From: Cryobacterium aureum
GTDB taxonomy: Bacteria > Actinomycetota > Actinomycetes > Actinomycetales > Microbacteriaceae
Assembly (NCBI RefSeq): GCF_002954245.1
Contig: NZ_PPTG01000048.1
Span: 248,001 to 312,000 of the forward strand
Direction: 5' to 3'
Length of the DNA stretch: 64,000 nucleotides
This document shows positions 26,655 to 35,969 of the stretch, one piece after another. The position numbers and the translations under genes are program-made. The notes below the pieces were generated by a model. That model saw nothing but the letters and a program-made list of their open reading frames with translations. It did no database searches and had not been told where the DNA came from. The number at the start of each line of letters is the position of its first letter. The first letter of the stretch is position 1.

Positions 26655-27638
26655 GTGTTGGTGGTGCTCGCCGTTTTCGTCGTGCGGGCACTCTCGCCCG
26701 CCTTCGTCGACGAGCAGCTGAGCGATTTCCAACTGCCCGACCGGGTGCAAGATACCCTGACCCTGGCGATCAGCGTCATCATCGAGTCGGTGCCGTTCGT
26801 TCTTCTGGGCATTCTGCTCTCAGCGGTCGTGCAGGTCTGGCTGCCGCACGGCGTGCTGGCTCGACACCTGCCGCGCAACCCGATCCTGCGGCGTGCGTCG
26901 ATTTCGCTGCTCGGCATGTTCTTTCCGGTCTGCGAGTGCGGCAACGTGCCGCTCGCGCGCGGATTCATGGTGGGCGGGTTCACCGTCTCCGAATCGATCA
27001 CGTTTCTGCTCGCCGCCCCTATTTTAAATCCGATCACCATCATCACCACGCACCAAGCCTTCGGCTGGGACGGCCACATTCTGGTGGCGCGGTTGGTCGG
27101 CGGATTCCTCATCGCCAACGTGGTGGGCTGGCTGTTCAGCAAGCACCCCGACCCGCAAAGCCTGCTGACGACCAGGTTCGCGGCGGCCTGCGCCGTCGGC
27201 TCCACGAGCGGGCACGATCATGCGCACGCTCGCGAGAGCCGGTTCAGCCAGACCACCGAGATTTTCATACGCGAAACGTCGGTCATCATGCCGGCCCTGT
27301 TCATCGGTTCCGCCGTAGCCGCGCTCACCCAGGTGTTCGTGCCGCGGTCGGTGCTGCTCGCCCTCGGCAGCAACCCGGTCTGGTCGGTGCTCGCCATGAT
27401 GGCCCTGGCCTTCATCGTGGCGGTTTGCTCCAACGTCGACGCCTTCTTCGTGCTGTCGTTCGGCAGTACCTTTCTGCCCGGTGGAATCGTGGCATTCCTG
27501 GTGTTTGGCGCCCTGATCGACGTCAAAATGCTCGCCCTCATGCGCACGACCTTTACCAGCCGCACCCTCCTGCAGATCACCGTCGTGGTGGGCCTGATGA
27601 GTGCGGCGCTCGGATTGCTGGTGAACTATGTTGCCTGA
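26655..27638 (+). CDS. UPF0718/DUF318 family permease
   Basis: A 327-residue membrane protein with about eight helices. The signature FFPVCECGNVPLARG (two Cys in CEC) and the later VCSNVDAFFVLSF match the permease family found next to TIGR03943 proteins; the substrate is unknown and metals have been suggested. A His-rich loop HDHAHA lies in the middle. The GTG start falls inside the first hydrophobic run. The frame is open from 26583 and encodes a basic stretch (LPLLRRWPLGL) that would suit the N-terminus, but no ATG, GTG or TTG is there, only CTG 26622. Confidence 0.82.
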   Translation: MLVVLAVFVVRALSPAFVDEQLSDFQLPDRVQDTLTLAISVIIESVPFVLLGILLSAVVQVWLPHGVLARHLPRNPILRRASISLLGMFFPVCECGNVPLARGFMVGGFTVSESITFLLAAPILNPITIITTHQAFGWDGHILVARLVGGFLIANVVGWLFSKHPDPQSLLTTRFAAACAVGSTSGHDHAHARESRFSQTTEIFIRETSVIMPALFIGSAVAALTQVFVPRSVLLALGSNPVWSVLAMMALAFIVAVCSNVDAFFVLSFGSTFLPGGIVAFLVFGALIDVKMLALMRTTFTSRTLLQITVVVGLMSAALGLLVNYVA

Positions 27639-28407
27639 CCAACGGATGCCGCCCGCCGCAGCCCTGCGCTACTGGGCAGAGCGCTGGCAGGGCGTCGTGC
27701 TCAGTCTCGTGGTCGTCGTGGCGACCCTCTGGCTGGGTCTGAGCGGCCAGCTCGGCCTCTACATTCACCCCCGCTACTTCGTCTTCACGATCGCCATGGC
27801 CGTGATCGGGCTCGTGCTTGTGGCTGCTGGGTTCGCCCGGCGACGCACCTTCGAGGTCGAGCACACGGGGCGGTTCGAAACGACCCTGACCGGGGTGGGA
27901 GTCGTGCTGCTCCTGGTCATGGGGGTCGCCATGGTTGTTGTTCCGCCGACCACGCTGAGCAGCGCGACCGCGACCCAGCGCGAGGTGAACTCCGGCGGGC
28001 TGGGCACCGAAAATGACGCCGAGCAGGCCGCTGCGCTCATCGGCACCGGCGACTTCGAACAGCTCAGTGTGCGGGAGTGGGTGTCACTGCTCGCGCAGTC
28101 GTCCGATCCTGCCTTCTACGCCGACAAGACCGCGCAGGTGATCGGATTCGTGACGCCGGACGCGAAGGACCCCGAGAACGTGTTCTACGTCGCCCGGTTC
28201 GTCGTGACCTGCTGCGCCGTCGACGCCCAGCCGATTGGCGTTCCGGTCTACCTGCCAAACTGGCAGGCCGAGTACGAGGTCGACGACTGGGTGCAGGTCA
28301 CCGGCCGGTTCGACCAGAGCGTGAGCGCCGCGGCGAGCGACCCGCTCGCGATCACCCCGGTCGAAATCCTTGTCGTTGACCAGCCGAATGATCCCTATGT
28401 CTACTAA
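27628..28407 (+). CDS. TIGR03943 family membrane protein, putative permease partner
   Basis: A 259-residue protein with an N-terminal membrane part (about three or four helices in residues 20-110) and a C-terminal soluble part, DUF1980-like, containing VTPDAKDPENVFYVARFVVTCC and ending in an OB-like strand pattern. The CC pair and preceding polar loop are typical of the family. ATG 27628 overlaps the permease stop by 11 nt. These two proteins are regularly encoded together, which supports a joint complex. Confidence 0.85.
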   Translation: MLPDQRMPPAAALRYWAERWQGVVLSLVVVVATLWLGLSGQLGLYIHPRYFVFTIAMAVIGLVLVAAGFARRRTFEVEHTGRFETTLTGVGVVLLLVMGVAMVVVPPTTLSSATATQREVNSGGLGTENDAEQAAALIGTGDFEQLSVREWVSLLAQSSDPAFYADKTAQVIGFVTPDAKDPENVFYVARFVVTCCAVDAQPIGVPVYLPNWQAEYEVDDWVQVTGRFDQSVSAAASDPLAITPVEILVVDQPNDPYVY

Positions 28408-29884
28408 CCTCGGGGTCGATCTGCTGACCGGGCAACCTCGCCCGCCACGATCGATGCGCCCGTTCCGCCGCTCCCTCTGGATACTGGTCGGTGGCCTCGT
28501 CGCCTCCTGCGCCGCGCTCGTCGCCGTCAACCTGCTGAGCGGCCCCCGCCTCACCGCCGTCGACGTCGACACGACCGCAGTGGTTTCCGCTGCCAACGCA
28601 CGCCTGGTGCTCGCGACGAACCGACAACTCGTGGAGGTCACCCCCGAGCAGATCAGCATCGAGCCGGCCGCGACATTCCAGGTGACGACGAGCGCAAACT
28701 CTTTCGTCATCTCCTTTCCCCAACCGCTCGCCTACAACACCGACTATTCGGTTTCCGTGCGCGGCGTCACCGGTACGGCCGTCGATCGAAACTCGATCAT
28801 CACCGCAGAATTCAGCACGAGCGAGCCCTCGCTGTACTACCTCAGCCGCGCGGCACCGTCCACGGATGCCGGTGCCCGGGCCGCCGACCGCATCCTGCGC
28901 ACCACGACCGGCTCAGCCGACACCGCCGTGGCCTTTACAACCCCGAACATCCAGCAGTTCGTTCCGATCGGCAGCGAACTCGCGGTGGCCACCGTCACGT
29001 CCGTCCAGGGCAGCTCCGAGCTCACCAACGCGCTCTATCGCGTCGACGCCGACGGTACAGCCGAAGCCCTCAACCTGCCCGGCGTCGGCCTCGTGCATGA
29101 CCTGCAGGCAGCACCCGGCCAGTCCCTGCTCGGCTTTCGTTTCACCAGCGCAGCGGATGCCGCCGGCCCCCACTATGAGAACGTGCTGTTCGTGCTCGAC
29201 CTGCGCACCAACGCCGCCACGGCTGTCCAAGACCTTGCAGGGAACCCCCTGAGTGTCACGATCTGGGGTTTCATGGCGGGCCGCGCCGACATCGTCGCGC
29301 GGCAATACGACTCGACCCTGCTGCTGATCAATCCGCTGGACCAGTCCGGCGGCAACCCGCTCGAAAACGAACCAGAGTTTGACCCACCGGTTCCGCTCGG
29401 GCAATTCGCGAACCTCACCGCGTTCGCCCCCGACGGGGTGCGCATCGCCGTCTCGGACCGCGACGGCCAGTACGTGCTCGACCTGTCCCAGGGCACAGAG
29501 TCGCCCATCGTGCCGCAAAGCGTGGCCGGCACCACCCAGTACACGGCGGAACTGCGCTTTCTCGCGGGGGGAGACGGTTACGTGCAGCGCGTCGCCGAGT
29601 TCAACGCCGCCACCGGTTCGGTCAGGCAGTATCTCTCGCTGGTGCAGGGCGGTGAGGCGCGCACCGTCTATGCACCGGTATCCGCTGACGAAACCATCGT
29701 TGGTTTCGAGCTCTCGCCGAACGACCAGTTCCTGGCGGTGCAGATCGTGCCGAACCGTGACACCGAGCTCTTTGACGGATACCCGGTCAATGCTCAAGCG
29801 ACGGAGGCGACGACCCTGTTCGTGAACGTGGCCACCGGCGACGTGCGCCGTAGCGTGCTCGGCTTCGACGCCACCTGGCAGTAG
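28397..29884 (+). CDS. Membrane-anchored protein with Ig-like and beta-propeller-like regions
   Basis: A 495-residue protein whose family I do not recognise. Residues about 25-50 form one helix (LWILVGGLVASCAALVAVNLL), so the rest is probably outside the membrane. Residues about 55-145 look like an Ig-type sandwich ending in AEFSTSEPSLYYLS. The remainder has repeated strand patterns such as LLGFRFTSAADA, FAPDGVRIAVSDRDG and VGFELSPNDQFLAVQ that resemble blades of a TolB/WD40-like propeller. ATG 28397 overlaps the previous gene by 11 nt, making it the third member of the operon. Confidence 0.72.
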   Translation: MSTNLGVDLLTGQPRPPRSMRPFRRSLWILVGGLVASCAALVAVNLLSGPRLTAVDVDTTAVVSAANARLVLATNRQLVEVTPEQISIEPAATFQVTTSANSFVISFPQPLAYNTDYSVSVRGVTGTAVDRNSIITAEFSTSEPSLYYLSRAAPSTDAGARAADRILRTTTGSADTAVAFTTPNIQQFVPIGSELAVATVTSVQGSSELTNALYRVDADGTAEALNLPGVGLVHDLQAAPGQSLLGFRFTSAADAAGPHYENVLFVLDLRTNAATAVQDLAGNPLSVTIWGFMAGRADIVARQYDSTLLLINPLDQSGGNPLENEPEFDPPVPLGQFANLTAFAPDGVRIAVSDRDGQYVLDLSQGTESPIVPQSVAGTTQYTAELRFLAGGDGYVQRVAEFNAATGSVRQYLSLVQGGEARTVYAPVSADETIVGFELSPNDQFLAVQIVPNRDTELFDGYPVNAQATEATTLFVNVATGDVRRSVLGFDATWQ

Positions 29885-29891
29885 CCGAGGG

Positions 29892-30164
29892 CTACAGCCC
29901 GCGCCGCTGTCGGGCGGTCACGCGCAGCCCGCTGGAGCGGAGCCGCACGATCATCTCCCGAAAGCTCACCGGCACGGCCCCCGAGGCCACCAGATCCGCG
30001 TAGCGGGCTTCGGGCACGTCGTAGTGATCCAGATCGAAACCGCGCCGCGGAACATCGGTCCGAGCGGCGAAAGCGTGCAATTCCTCGAGATTCGAGTCGC
30101 TAACGAGGTGTGCCCACACCGTTCCGTGCGCAGGCCAGCTAGGCTGGTCGATAAGTATTGCCAT
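29892..30164 (-). CDS. DUF4031 domain protein
   Basis: A 90-residue basic protein covering the whole DUF4031 domain, with WAHLVSDSNLEELHAFAA and the C-terminal SFREMIVRLRSSGLRVT. The function is unknown. ATG 30164 has TAGACT six bases upstream on the minus strand, so the mRNA is likely leaderless. It converges with the propeller-like gene, with only 7 bp between the stops. Confidence 0.85.
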   Translation of the reverse strand: MAILIDQPSWPAHGTVWAHLVSDSNLEELHAFAARTDVPRRGFDLDHYDVPEARYADLVASGAVPVSFREMIVRLRSSGLRVTARQRRGL

Positions 30165-30170
30165 GATCGA

Positions 30171-30176
30171 AGTCTA
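30171..30176 (-). promoter_or_regulatory. -10 box of a leaderless promoter for the DUF4031 gene
   Basis: TAGACT on the minus strand, then TCGATC, then ATG. No ribosome binding site is possible in this gap. Confidence 0.5.
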
Positions 30177-30225
30177 CGAGCCGCCCCGTGTTTCAGACGT
30201 GGTTGAGACACGCCGTGCCGTTGGT

Positions 30226-30254
30226 TTGACCACGGGTAGCGGATCAGGTAAAGT
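30226..30254 (+). promoter_or_regulatory. Sigma-70-type promoter of rplU-rpmA
   Basis: TTGACC (30226-30231) and TAAAGT (30249-30254) with an ideal 17-bp spacer. The start would be near 30261, giving a leader of about 150 nt before rplU. The leader contains a 6-bp hairpin (GGAGCC 30380-30385 with GGCTCC 30389-30394). Confidence 0.8.
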
Positions 30255-30413
30255 CAACCCTTGGTGTGCGTTAGATAACTAAACGCCAATACCAAGGTTT
30301 TCTGAGTGCGCTGGGCCAGCCGGTTCGTGTACTGCAGTGAATACAGCAGTCAAGTTAGAGCAGTGAGATTCCGCAAATCGGAGCCTCAGGCTCCCCAGAG
30401 ATTGGTACGTAAA

Positions 30414-30722
30414 GTGGTTTACGCAGTTGTGCGCGCCGGAGGGCGGCAGGAGAAGGTAGAGGTCGGTACCATCGTGACGATGGACCGAATCAAGGCTGAC
30501 AAGGACGGCAACGTCGAGCTGGCCGCCGTGCTTCTCGTCGACGGCGACAAGATCACCTCTGACTCTACGTCGCTGGCCAAGATCAAGGTCACCGCCGAGG
30601 TTTTGAACAACCTTCGCGGTCCGAAGATCGTCATCCAGAAGTTCAAGAACAAGACCGGGTACAAGAAGCGTCAGGGGCACCGTCAGGAGCTCACTCGCGT
30701 TCAGATTACCGGCATCGCCTAG
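30414..30722 (+). CDS. rplU: 50S ribosomal protein L21
   Basis: A 102-residue ribosomal protein with the canonical start [15 protein letters not shown] and end [19 protein letters not shown] start at GTG 30414 to fit the family length; the frame is open upstream to 30306 but that part is unlike L21. No strong ribosome binding site is present (only CAGAG about 15 nt upstream). It is followed by rpmA after 18 nt. Confidence 0.97.
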   Translation: MVYAVVRAGGRQEKVEVGTIVTMDRIKADKDGNVELAAVLLVDGDKITSDSTSLAKIKVTAEVLNNLRGPKIVIQKFKNKTGYKKRQGHRQELTRVQITGIA

Positions 30723-30740
30723 GCCTGAGGAGATAGACAG

Positions 30741-30998
30741 ATGGCACACAAAAAAGGTGCGAGTTCCACTCGCAACGGTCGTGACTCGAATGCCCAGCGC
30801 CTCGGCGTAAAGCGCTTCGGTGGTCAGGTTGTCGGAGCGGGCGAGATCATCGTTCGTCAGCGCGGCACGCACTTCCACCCCGGCGTCAACGTCGGCCGTG
30901 GCGGCGACGACACGCTCTTCGCCCTCGAAGCCGGCTCCGTGCAGTTCGGCGCCAAGGGTGGCCGCAAGGTCATCAACATCGTGGTTGCAGCCGAGTAG
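30741..30998 (+). CDS. rpmA: 50S ribosomal protein L27
   Basis: An 85-residue protein beginning [16 protein letters not shown], the actinobacterial form without the cleaved N-terminal extension of Firmicutes. The N-terminal tail reaches the peptidyl-transferase centre. A GAGGAGA ribosome binding site precedes ATG 30741. Confidence 0.98.
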   Translation: MAHKKGASSTRNGRDSNAQRLGVKRFGGQVVGAGEIIVRQRGTHFHPGVNVGRGGDDTLFALEAGSVQFGAKGGRKVINIVVAAE

Positions 30999-31028
30999 GT
31001 TTCCAAAGCACAGCATTTTTCGTACACA

Positions 31029-31060
31029 ACGTCAGGGCGGGCTTCGGTCCGCCCTGACGT
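31029..31060 (+). terminator. Terminator after rplU-rpmA
   Basis: A 14-bp stem including one G-T pair (31029-31042 with 31047-31060) closed by a TTCG tetraloop and followed by GTTTGTTC. Its position 31 nt after rpmA separates the ribosomal unit from obg. Confidence 0.85.
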
Positions 31061-31157
31061 GTTTGTTCAGCACTTTCTATAGCACATCGTTCCACGCACA
31101 GGTTTCATAGCACTTTCGTTTTGAAGCATTTCTTGCGCCACCTGAAAGGGGCACTCC

Positions 31158-32819
31158 ATGGCCACATTCGTTGACCACGTGACGCTGCATTTACGAGCGG
31201 GCAACGGAGGAAACGGATGCGTTTCGGTCAAGCGCGAGAAGTTCAAACCCCTCGCCGGTCCCGACGGTGGTAACGGCGGTGGCGGCGGAGACCTCGTGCT
31301 CGTGGCCGATCCCAGCACGACCACCCTGCTCGGCTTCCACCGTTCGCCGCACCGCAGCTCCGACAACGGCGGTCCAGGCATGGGCGACCACCGCAACGGA
31401 CACAATGGCGAGATGCGCGAGCTCATGGTTCCCATCGGCACCGTGGTCAAGGACATTGAGGGCAACCAGCTCCTCGACATGAATGAACCCGGCCTGCGCC
31501 TCATCGTGGCGCCCGGTGGCCAGGGCGGGCTCGGCAACGCCGCCCTTGCTTCGACCAAGCGCAAGGCCCCGGGCTTTGCCCTGCTTGGCACGCTCGGCTG
31601 GGAAGGCGACGTATACCTCGAGCTCAAGACCGTAGCGGATGTCGCGCTCGTCGGGTATCCCTCCGCCGGCAAGTCCAGCTTGATCGCCGCCATGAGCGCC
31701 GCTCGGCCCAAGATCGCCGACTACCCCTTCACCACGCTGCACCCTAACCTCGGCGTCGTCGAGTCGGGCGAGTCGCGCTACACCATTGCTGACGTGCCCG
31801 GCCTGATCGAGGGCGCAAGCGAGGGTAAGGGGCTTGGCCTCGAATTCTTGCGTCACGTTGAGCGCTGCACCGCCCTGCTGCACGTGCTGGACTGTGCCAC
31901 CCTCGAGCCCGGCCGCGACCCGATCAGCGACCTCGACGTCATTCTCGGTGAACTCGACGCCTACCCGGTGCCTGAGGGTCAGAAGCCGCTGTTGCAGCGC
32001 TCCCAGCTCATCGCCCTGAACAAGATCGACGTGCCGGAAGGCCGCGAACTGGCCGCCTTCGTCAAGGCCGACCTCGAAGCCCGCGGCTACCGCGTGTTCG
32101 AGATCTCCAGCGTCACCCACGAGGGCCTCAAGCAGCTCAACTACGCCCTCGCTGAAGTCGTGGAACAGGGCCGCGCCGAGGCTGCCGCTGCCGAAGCGAA
32201 GAAGCCGCGCATCATCATCCGTCCCAAGGCCGTCGACGAGGGTGGCTTCGTCATCAAGGTTGAGGGTGGCACCTTCGGTAACATCTACCGCATCCTCGGC
32301 ACCAAGCCGGAACGCTGGATTCAGCAGACCGACTTCACCAATGATGAGGCCGTCGGCTTCCTCGCCGACCGACTCGCCAAGCTCGGCATCGAGAACGAAC
32401 TGTACAAGTCGGGGGCCATTGCCGGCTCGACCGTCATCATCGGCCCCGGCCACGGTGTCGTCTTCGACTGGGAGCCCACGCTCACCTCCACCGCCGAACT
32501 CATCACCGCTCCCCGCGGAACCGACGCCCGCCTGGACGAGCCGAAACGCCGCACCAGCAACGAACGCCGCGAAGAGTACTTCGGCCGGATGGACGCCAAG
32601 TCCTCCGCCCGTGCCGAACTCATTCGTGAGCGCGAAGCCGGTATGTGGCAGACCGGCGAGGAGGAACACAACGAGGACGTGCGCCTCGCCGACGTGGAAT
32701 TGAACTTTGCCACGCCGGTCGGCTTCGCCGAGCCTGAAACTGAGCCCGAAACGGGCATCGAAACGGATGCCGACGCTGACGACACTGAGTCAGACCCAAC
32801 GGAAGAAGTACAGAAGTGA
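31158..32819 (+). CDS. obg: GTPase Obg/CgtA
   Basis: A 553-residue ribosome-assembly GTPase. The glycine-rich Obg fold is at residues 1-160 ([19 protein letters not shown]). G1 is GYPSAGKSS at about 165-173, G3 is DVPGLI, G4 is NKID and G5 SSVT. The C-terminal OCT domain includes [10 protein letters not shown]. It is longer than the usual 430-510 residues because of an acidic tail from about residue 515. AAGGGG lies before ATG 31158. Confidence 0.96.
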   Translation: MATFVDHVTLHLRAGNGGNGCVSVKREKFKPLAGPDGGNGGGGGDLVLVADPSTTTLLGFHRSPHRSSDNGGPGMGDHRNGHNGEMRELMVPIGTVVKDIEGNQLLDMNEPGLRLIVAPGGQGGLGNAALASTKRKAPGFALLGTLGWEGDVYLELKTVADVALVGYPSAGKSSLIAAMSAARPKIADYPFTTLHPNLGVVESGESRYTIADVPGLIEGASEGKGLGLEFLRHVERCTALLHVLDCATLEPGRDPISDLDVILGELDAYPVPEGQKPLLQRSQLIALNKIDVPEGRELAAFVKADLEARGYRVFEISSVTHEGLKQLNYALAEVVEQGRAEAAAAEAKKPRIIIRPKAVDEGGFVIKVEGGTFGNIYRILGTKPERWIQQTDFTNDEAVGFLADRLAKLGIENELYKSGAIAGSTVIIGPGHGVVFDWEPTLTSTAELITAPRGTDARLDEPKRRTSNERREEYFGRMDAKSSARAELIREREAGMWQTGEEEHNEDVRLADVELNFATPVGFAEPETEPETGIETDADADDTESDPTEEVQK

Positions 32820-33622
32820 GTGGCTTAGCCAGAGACAACGTAGCGGGCGCGAAACGCGTCGTAGTGAAAGTCGGGTCCTCGTCGATCAGCGGCGAGAACT
32901 CCGACCAGATCACCCCACTCGTTGACGCCCTCGCCGAAGCCTACGGTCGCGGCACCGAGGTCGTGCTGATCTCTTCGGGTGCCGTCGCCACCGGGATGCC
33001 GTTCCTCAACCTCGACGAACGACCCAGCGATGTCGCGACCCAGCAGGCGGCGGCCGCCGTCGGGCAGAACGTGCTCATCTTTCGTTACCAGGAAAGCCTC
33101 GACCGCTACGGCCTCGCGGCCGGCACCGTGCTGCTGACCGAGGGCGACGCCCTGAAGGAGCCGCACCGCAGCAACACCCGGCGCGCACTCGAACGACTGC
33201 TCGACCTGCGTATTCTGCCGGTCGTCAATGAGAACGACACCGTGGCCGTCTACGGCCTGCGGTTCGGCAGCAACGACCGACTCGCAGCGCTCGTGGCAAC
33301 CCTCATCCACGCCGACCTGCTGATCATGCTCAGCGACGTCGACGCGCTGTACACCAAGCCGCCGCACCTGCCGGGCGCCGAGAAGCTCGACTTCATCGCC
33401 GCCGACGACCCGCTCGACGGATTCGAGTTCAGTTCGAGCGGAGCAACCGGAGTGGGCACGGGGGGAGCGAGCACCAAGGTCGTCGCCGCCCGCCTCGCCA
33501 CCAAGGCCGGCACCGCCGTTTTGGTCACCTCGACCGAACTAGCCGCTGCAGCCCTGCGCGGCGAGCACGTGGGTACCTGGTTCGAGCCGATGGCCAGCGA
33601 AAAGCGTCGCGCGCTGCTCTAG
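32816..33622 (+). CDS. proB: Glutamate 5-kinase, copy 1
   Basis: The first enzyme of proline synthesis, which phosphorylates glutamate on its gamma-carboxyl. The 268 residues form the amino-acid-kinase domain only, without the C-terminal PUA domain of E. coli ProB. Catalytic residues are kept: Lys in VVVKVGSSS, Asn-Asp in VVNENDTV, Lys in GTGGASTK. The GTG start overlaps the obg stop by 4 nt, so it is translated in the obg operon. A second copy follows 187 bp downstream. Confidence 0.93.
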   Translation: MSGLARDNVAGAKRVVVKVGSSSISGENSDQITPLVDALAEAYGRGTEVVLISSGAVATGMPFLNLDERPSDVATQQAAAAVGQNVLIFRYQESLDRYGLAAGTVLLTEGDALKEPHRSNTRRALERLLDLRILPVVNENDTVAVYGLRFGSNDRLAALVATLIHADLLIMLSDVDALYTKPPHLPGAEKLDFIAADDPLDGFEFSSSGATGVGTGGASTKVVAARLATKAGTAVLVTSTELAAAALRGEHVGTWFEPMASEKRRALL

Positions 33623-33680
33623 TGAAGATTGGGAATGCGCACTGAAGTACTCTTCGGGCGTCACCACCTGGCTCGTGGCG

Positions 33681-33710
33681 GTGAAAAGCTTTCGCTGCAT
33701 TCGATAAACT
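33681..33710 (+). promoter_or_regulatory. Predicted promoter of the second proB
   Basis: GTGAAA (33681-33686) and TAAACT (33705-33710), 18-bp spacer. The predicted start, near 33717, coincides with the first base of a perfect 7-bp hairpin (GCCACGC 33717-33723, GCGTGGC 33727-33733), which would cap the 5' end of the mRNA. Confidence 0.5.
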
Positions 33711-33809
33711 GCCAAAGCCACGCACGGCGTGGCCCTTATTCTCGCCGGAGGTTCAGTTGTCTGTGGGGTTGCACGTCGTGAGTGTTGACATTGTGGGGCA
33801 CCCGAGTCG

Positions 33810-34616
33810 ATGAGGGCGCACTCGCAGGGCGTCGTTCGATCCGCCGCTCGCATCGTCGTCAAGGTGGGTTCTTCGTCGATCAGTGGCGAAAACTCCGGGC
33901 AGATCGCGCCCCTCGTCGATGCCCTGGCCGAAGCCCACGCCCGGGGCACGGAGGTGGTCCTGGTGTCGTCCGGTGCCATTGCCATCGGCATGCCGTACCT
34001 CCAACTGCAGGAGCGGCCGACAGACCTGGCCACCCAGCAGGCGGCGGCATCCGTTGGTCAGAATCTGTTGATCTTTCGGTACCAGGACAGCCTCGACCGC
34101 TACGACATTGTGGCCGGTCAGGTGTTGCTGACGGCGAGTGACCTCGACAACGCCACCCACCGCGGCAACGCGCAGCGGGCCATGGAACGCCTGATGGCAC
34201 TGCGCATTCTTCCGATCGTCAACGAAAATGACACCGTCGCCACCCACGAGATTCGATTCGGTGACAACGATCGACTGGCCGCCCTCGTGGCCACCCTGAT
34301 CGGTGCCGACCTGCTCGTGCTCCTCAGCGACGTGGATGCCCTCTACACCTGCCCACCCGACCTGCCGGGGGCGGAGCGCATCAGCCACGTGGCATCTGGT
34401 GACCCGTTGCTCGGGATGGAATTCGGTGCAACGGCCGTCAACGGGGTCGGCACCGGGGGAGCGAGCACGAAGGTGACGGCGGCGCGCATTGCCGCCCAGG
34501 CCGGAACCGCCGTGCTGGTCACTGCGACCGGGCTGGTGGCCGAGGCACTGCGCGGAGAACCGGTGGGAACCTGGTTCGAACCGTCCCCGGCACCGTCAGC
34601 ACTGCGCATTTCCTGA
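33810..34616 (+). CDS. proB: Glutamate 5-kinase, copy 2 (tandem paralogue)
   Basis: A second 268-residue glutamate 5-kinase, about two thirds identical to copy 1 by eye, with all catalytic motifs intact ([23 protein letters not shown]) and again no PUA domain. The copies differ most at their N-termini, around the middle (residues 120-135, TASDLDNATHRGNAQRAM) and in the segment before the GTGG loop. The start ATG 33810 has only a weak ribosome binding site (CCGAG). It has its own predicted promoter and a structured leader of about 93 nt. Confidence 0.9.
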   Translation: MRAHSQGVVRSAARIVVKVGSSSISGENSGQIAPLVDALAEAHARGTEVVLVSSGAIAIGMPYLQLQERPTDLATQQAAASVGQNLLIFRYQDSLDRYDIVAGQVLLTASDLDNATHRGNAQRAMERLMALRILPIVNENDTVATHEIRFGDNDRLAALVATLIGADLLVLLSDVDALYTCPPDLPGAERISHVASGDPLLGMEFGATAVNGVGTGGASTKVTAARIAAQAGTAVLVTATGLVAEALRGEPVGTWFEPSPAPSALRIS

Positions 34617-34649
34617 GAGTCGAGAATAGTCTCCCGGGCGCGCCTTGCG

Positions 34650-34655
34650 TAAACT
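34650..34655 (+). promoter_or_regulatory. -10 box of a leaderless promoter for proA
   Basis: TAAACT, six bases (GGGGGC), then ATG 34662. A transcript starting at +7 from the box begins on the start codon. The G-run could also act as an imperfect ribosome binding site, so both reading modes are possible. Confidence 0.5.
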
Positions 34656-34661
34656 GGGGGC

Positions 34662-35930
34662 ATGTTGCAGTCTCTGAACGATGTAGCCCAGCTCACGCCC
34701 ACGCTCGAGGCCGCTCGCACCGCCTCCCTGTTGCTCGCTTCAGCGCCGACGGAGATAAAGAATCAAGCCCTCAAACGCATTGCCCAGTCGTTGCGCGACC
34801 ACGTAGCGCAGATCGTCACGGCCAACCAGGTCGACCTCGCGACCGGCACCACCAACGGACTCAGCACTGGCCTGCTCGACCGCTTGAAGCTCGACGCACC
34901 CCGCATCGCAGCCCTCGCCGACTCGGTCGACCAGATCGCGCTGCTCACCGACCCGGTCGGCCAGGTCGTGCGCGGCAGCAGCCTGCCCAACGGCATCAAA
35001 ATCAGCCAGGTGCGCGTTCCGTTCGGCGTCATCGGCGTCATCTACGAAGCTCGCCCCAACGTCACCGTCGATCTGGCGGCCCTCGCCCTGAAGAGCGGAA
35101 ACGCCGTCGTTCTCCGCGGCGGCTCAGCGGCCGAGAACAGCAACCGGGTACTCATTGACCTGGTGCAGTCGGCCATCACCGACGCCGGACTCAACCCCGA
35201 TTCGGTGCAAACCATCGATCCCTTCGGCCGGGCCGGCGCTACCGAGCTCATGAAAGCTCGCGGCTACGTCGACGTGCTCATTCCCCGCGGCAGCGCCAAC
35301 CTCATTCAGACCGTGGTCAGAGAGTCCCAGGTGCCGGTCATCGAGACCGGTGACGGCGTCGTGCACGTCTTCCTCGATGAGACGGCCACGAAGCAGTGGG
35401 CGATCGATATCGTGCACAACTCCAAGACGCACCGTCCGAGCGTCTGCAATGCCCTGGAAACCCTGCTCGTGCACCGTAGTGCCGCTGAACGGCTGCTCCC
35501 GGAGGTGCTGGACAAGCTCGTCGCATCCGGTGTCACCATTCACGCGGATGCTCGCACCCGCGCGCTCTATCCGGCCGCTGTCCCGGCGACCGATGACGAC
35601 TGGGGCACCGAATACATGAGCCTCGACATCTCGGTGGCGATTGTCGACTCCCTCGACGAGGCCTTGGCCCACATTCGCCGTTATTCCACCGGGCACACCG
35701 AGTCGATCATCACCAACGACCTGCAGAACGCTGAACGCTTTTTGAACGAGGTCGATTCGGCCTCGGTCATGGTCAACACGTCCACTCGGTTCACCGACGG
35801 CGGTGAATTCGGCTTCGGCGCCGAGGTGGGCATCTCCACCCAGAAGCTGCACGCCCGTGGGCCGATGGGTTTGCCCGAGCTGACCAGCACCAAATGGATC
35901 GTGCGCGGCACCGGCCAGGTACGCGCGTAG
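34662..35930 (+). CDS. proA: Gamma-glutamyl phosphate reductase
   Basis: A 422-residue NADPH-dependent reductase that makes glutamate-5-semialdehyde from the ProB product. The catalytic Cys lies in THRPSVCNALETLLVH. Other conserved stretches are PFGVIGVIYEARPNVTVD, LRGGSAAENSN and TRFTDGGEFGFGAEVGIS. The length is normal. It is the only proA in the window and serves both proB copies, though its promoter is separate. Confidence 0.96.
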   Translation: MLQSLNDVAQLTPTLEAARTASLLLASAPTEIKNQALKRIAQSLRDHVAQIVTANQVDLATGTTNGLSTGLLDRLKLDAPRIAALADSVDQIALLTDPVGQVVRGSSLPNGIKISQVRVPFGVIGVIYEARPNVTVDLAALALKSGNAVVLRGGSAAENSNRVLIDLVQSAITDAGLNPDSVQTIDPFGRAGATELMKARGYVDVLIPRGSANLIQTVVRESQVPVIETGDGVVHVFLDETATKQWAIDIVHNSKTHRPSVCNALETLLVHRSAAERLLPEVLDKLVASGVTIHADARTRALYPAAVPATDDDWGTEYMSLDISVAIVDSLDEALAHIRRYSTGHTESIITNDLQNAERFLNEVDSASVMVNTSTRFTDGGEFGFGAEVGISTQKLHARGPMGLPELTSTKWIVRGTGQVRA

Positions 35931-35969
35931 CTTCGCACCAGGGTGCCGGTCAAGCGCGCCGGTCAAGCT

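Noticed and set aside
26630-27742. Overlapping 370-codon frame starting with ATG at 26630
   Set aside because: It is in another frame of the UPF0718 permease gene; the product is Arg/Pro-rich with no helices, whereas the permease frame has family motifs.
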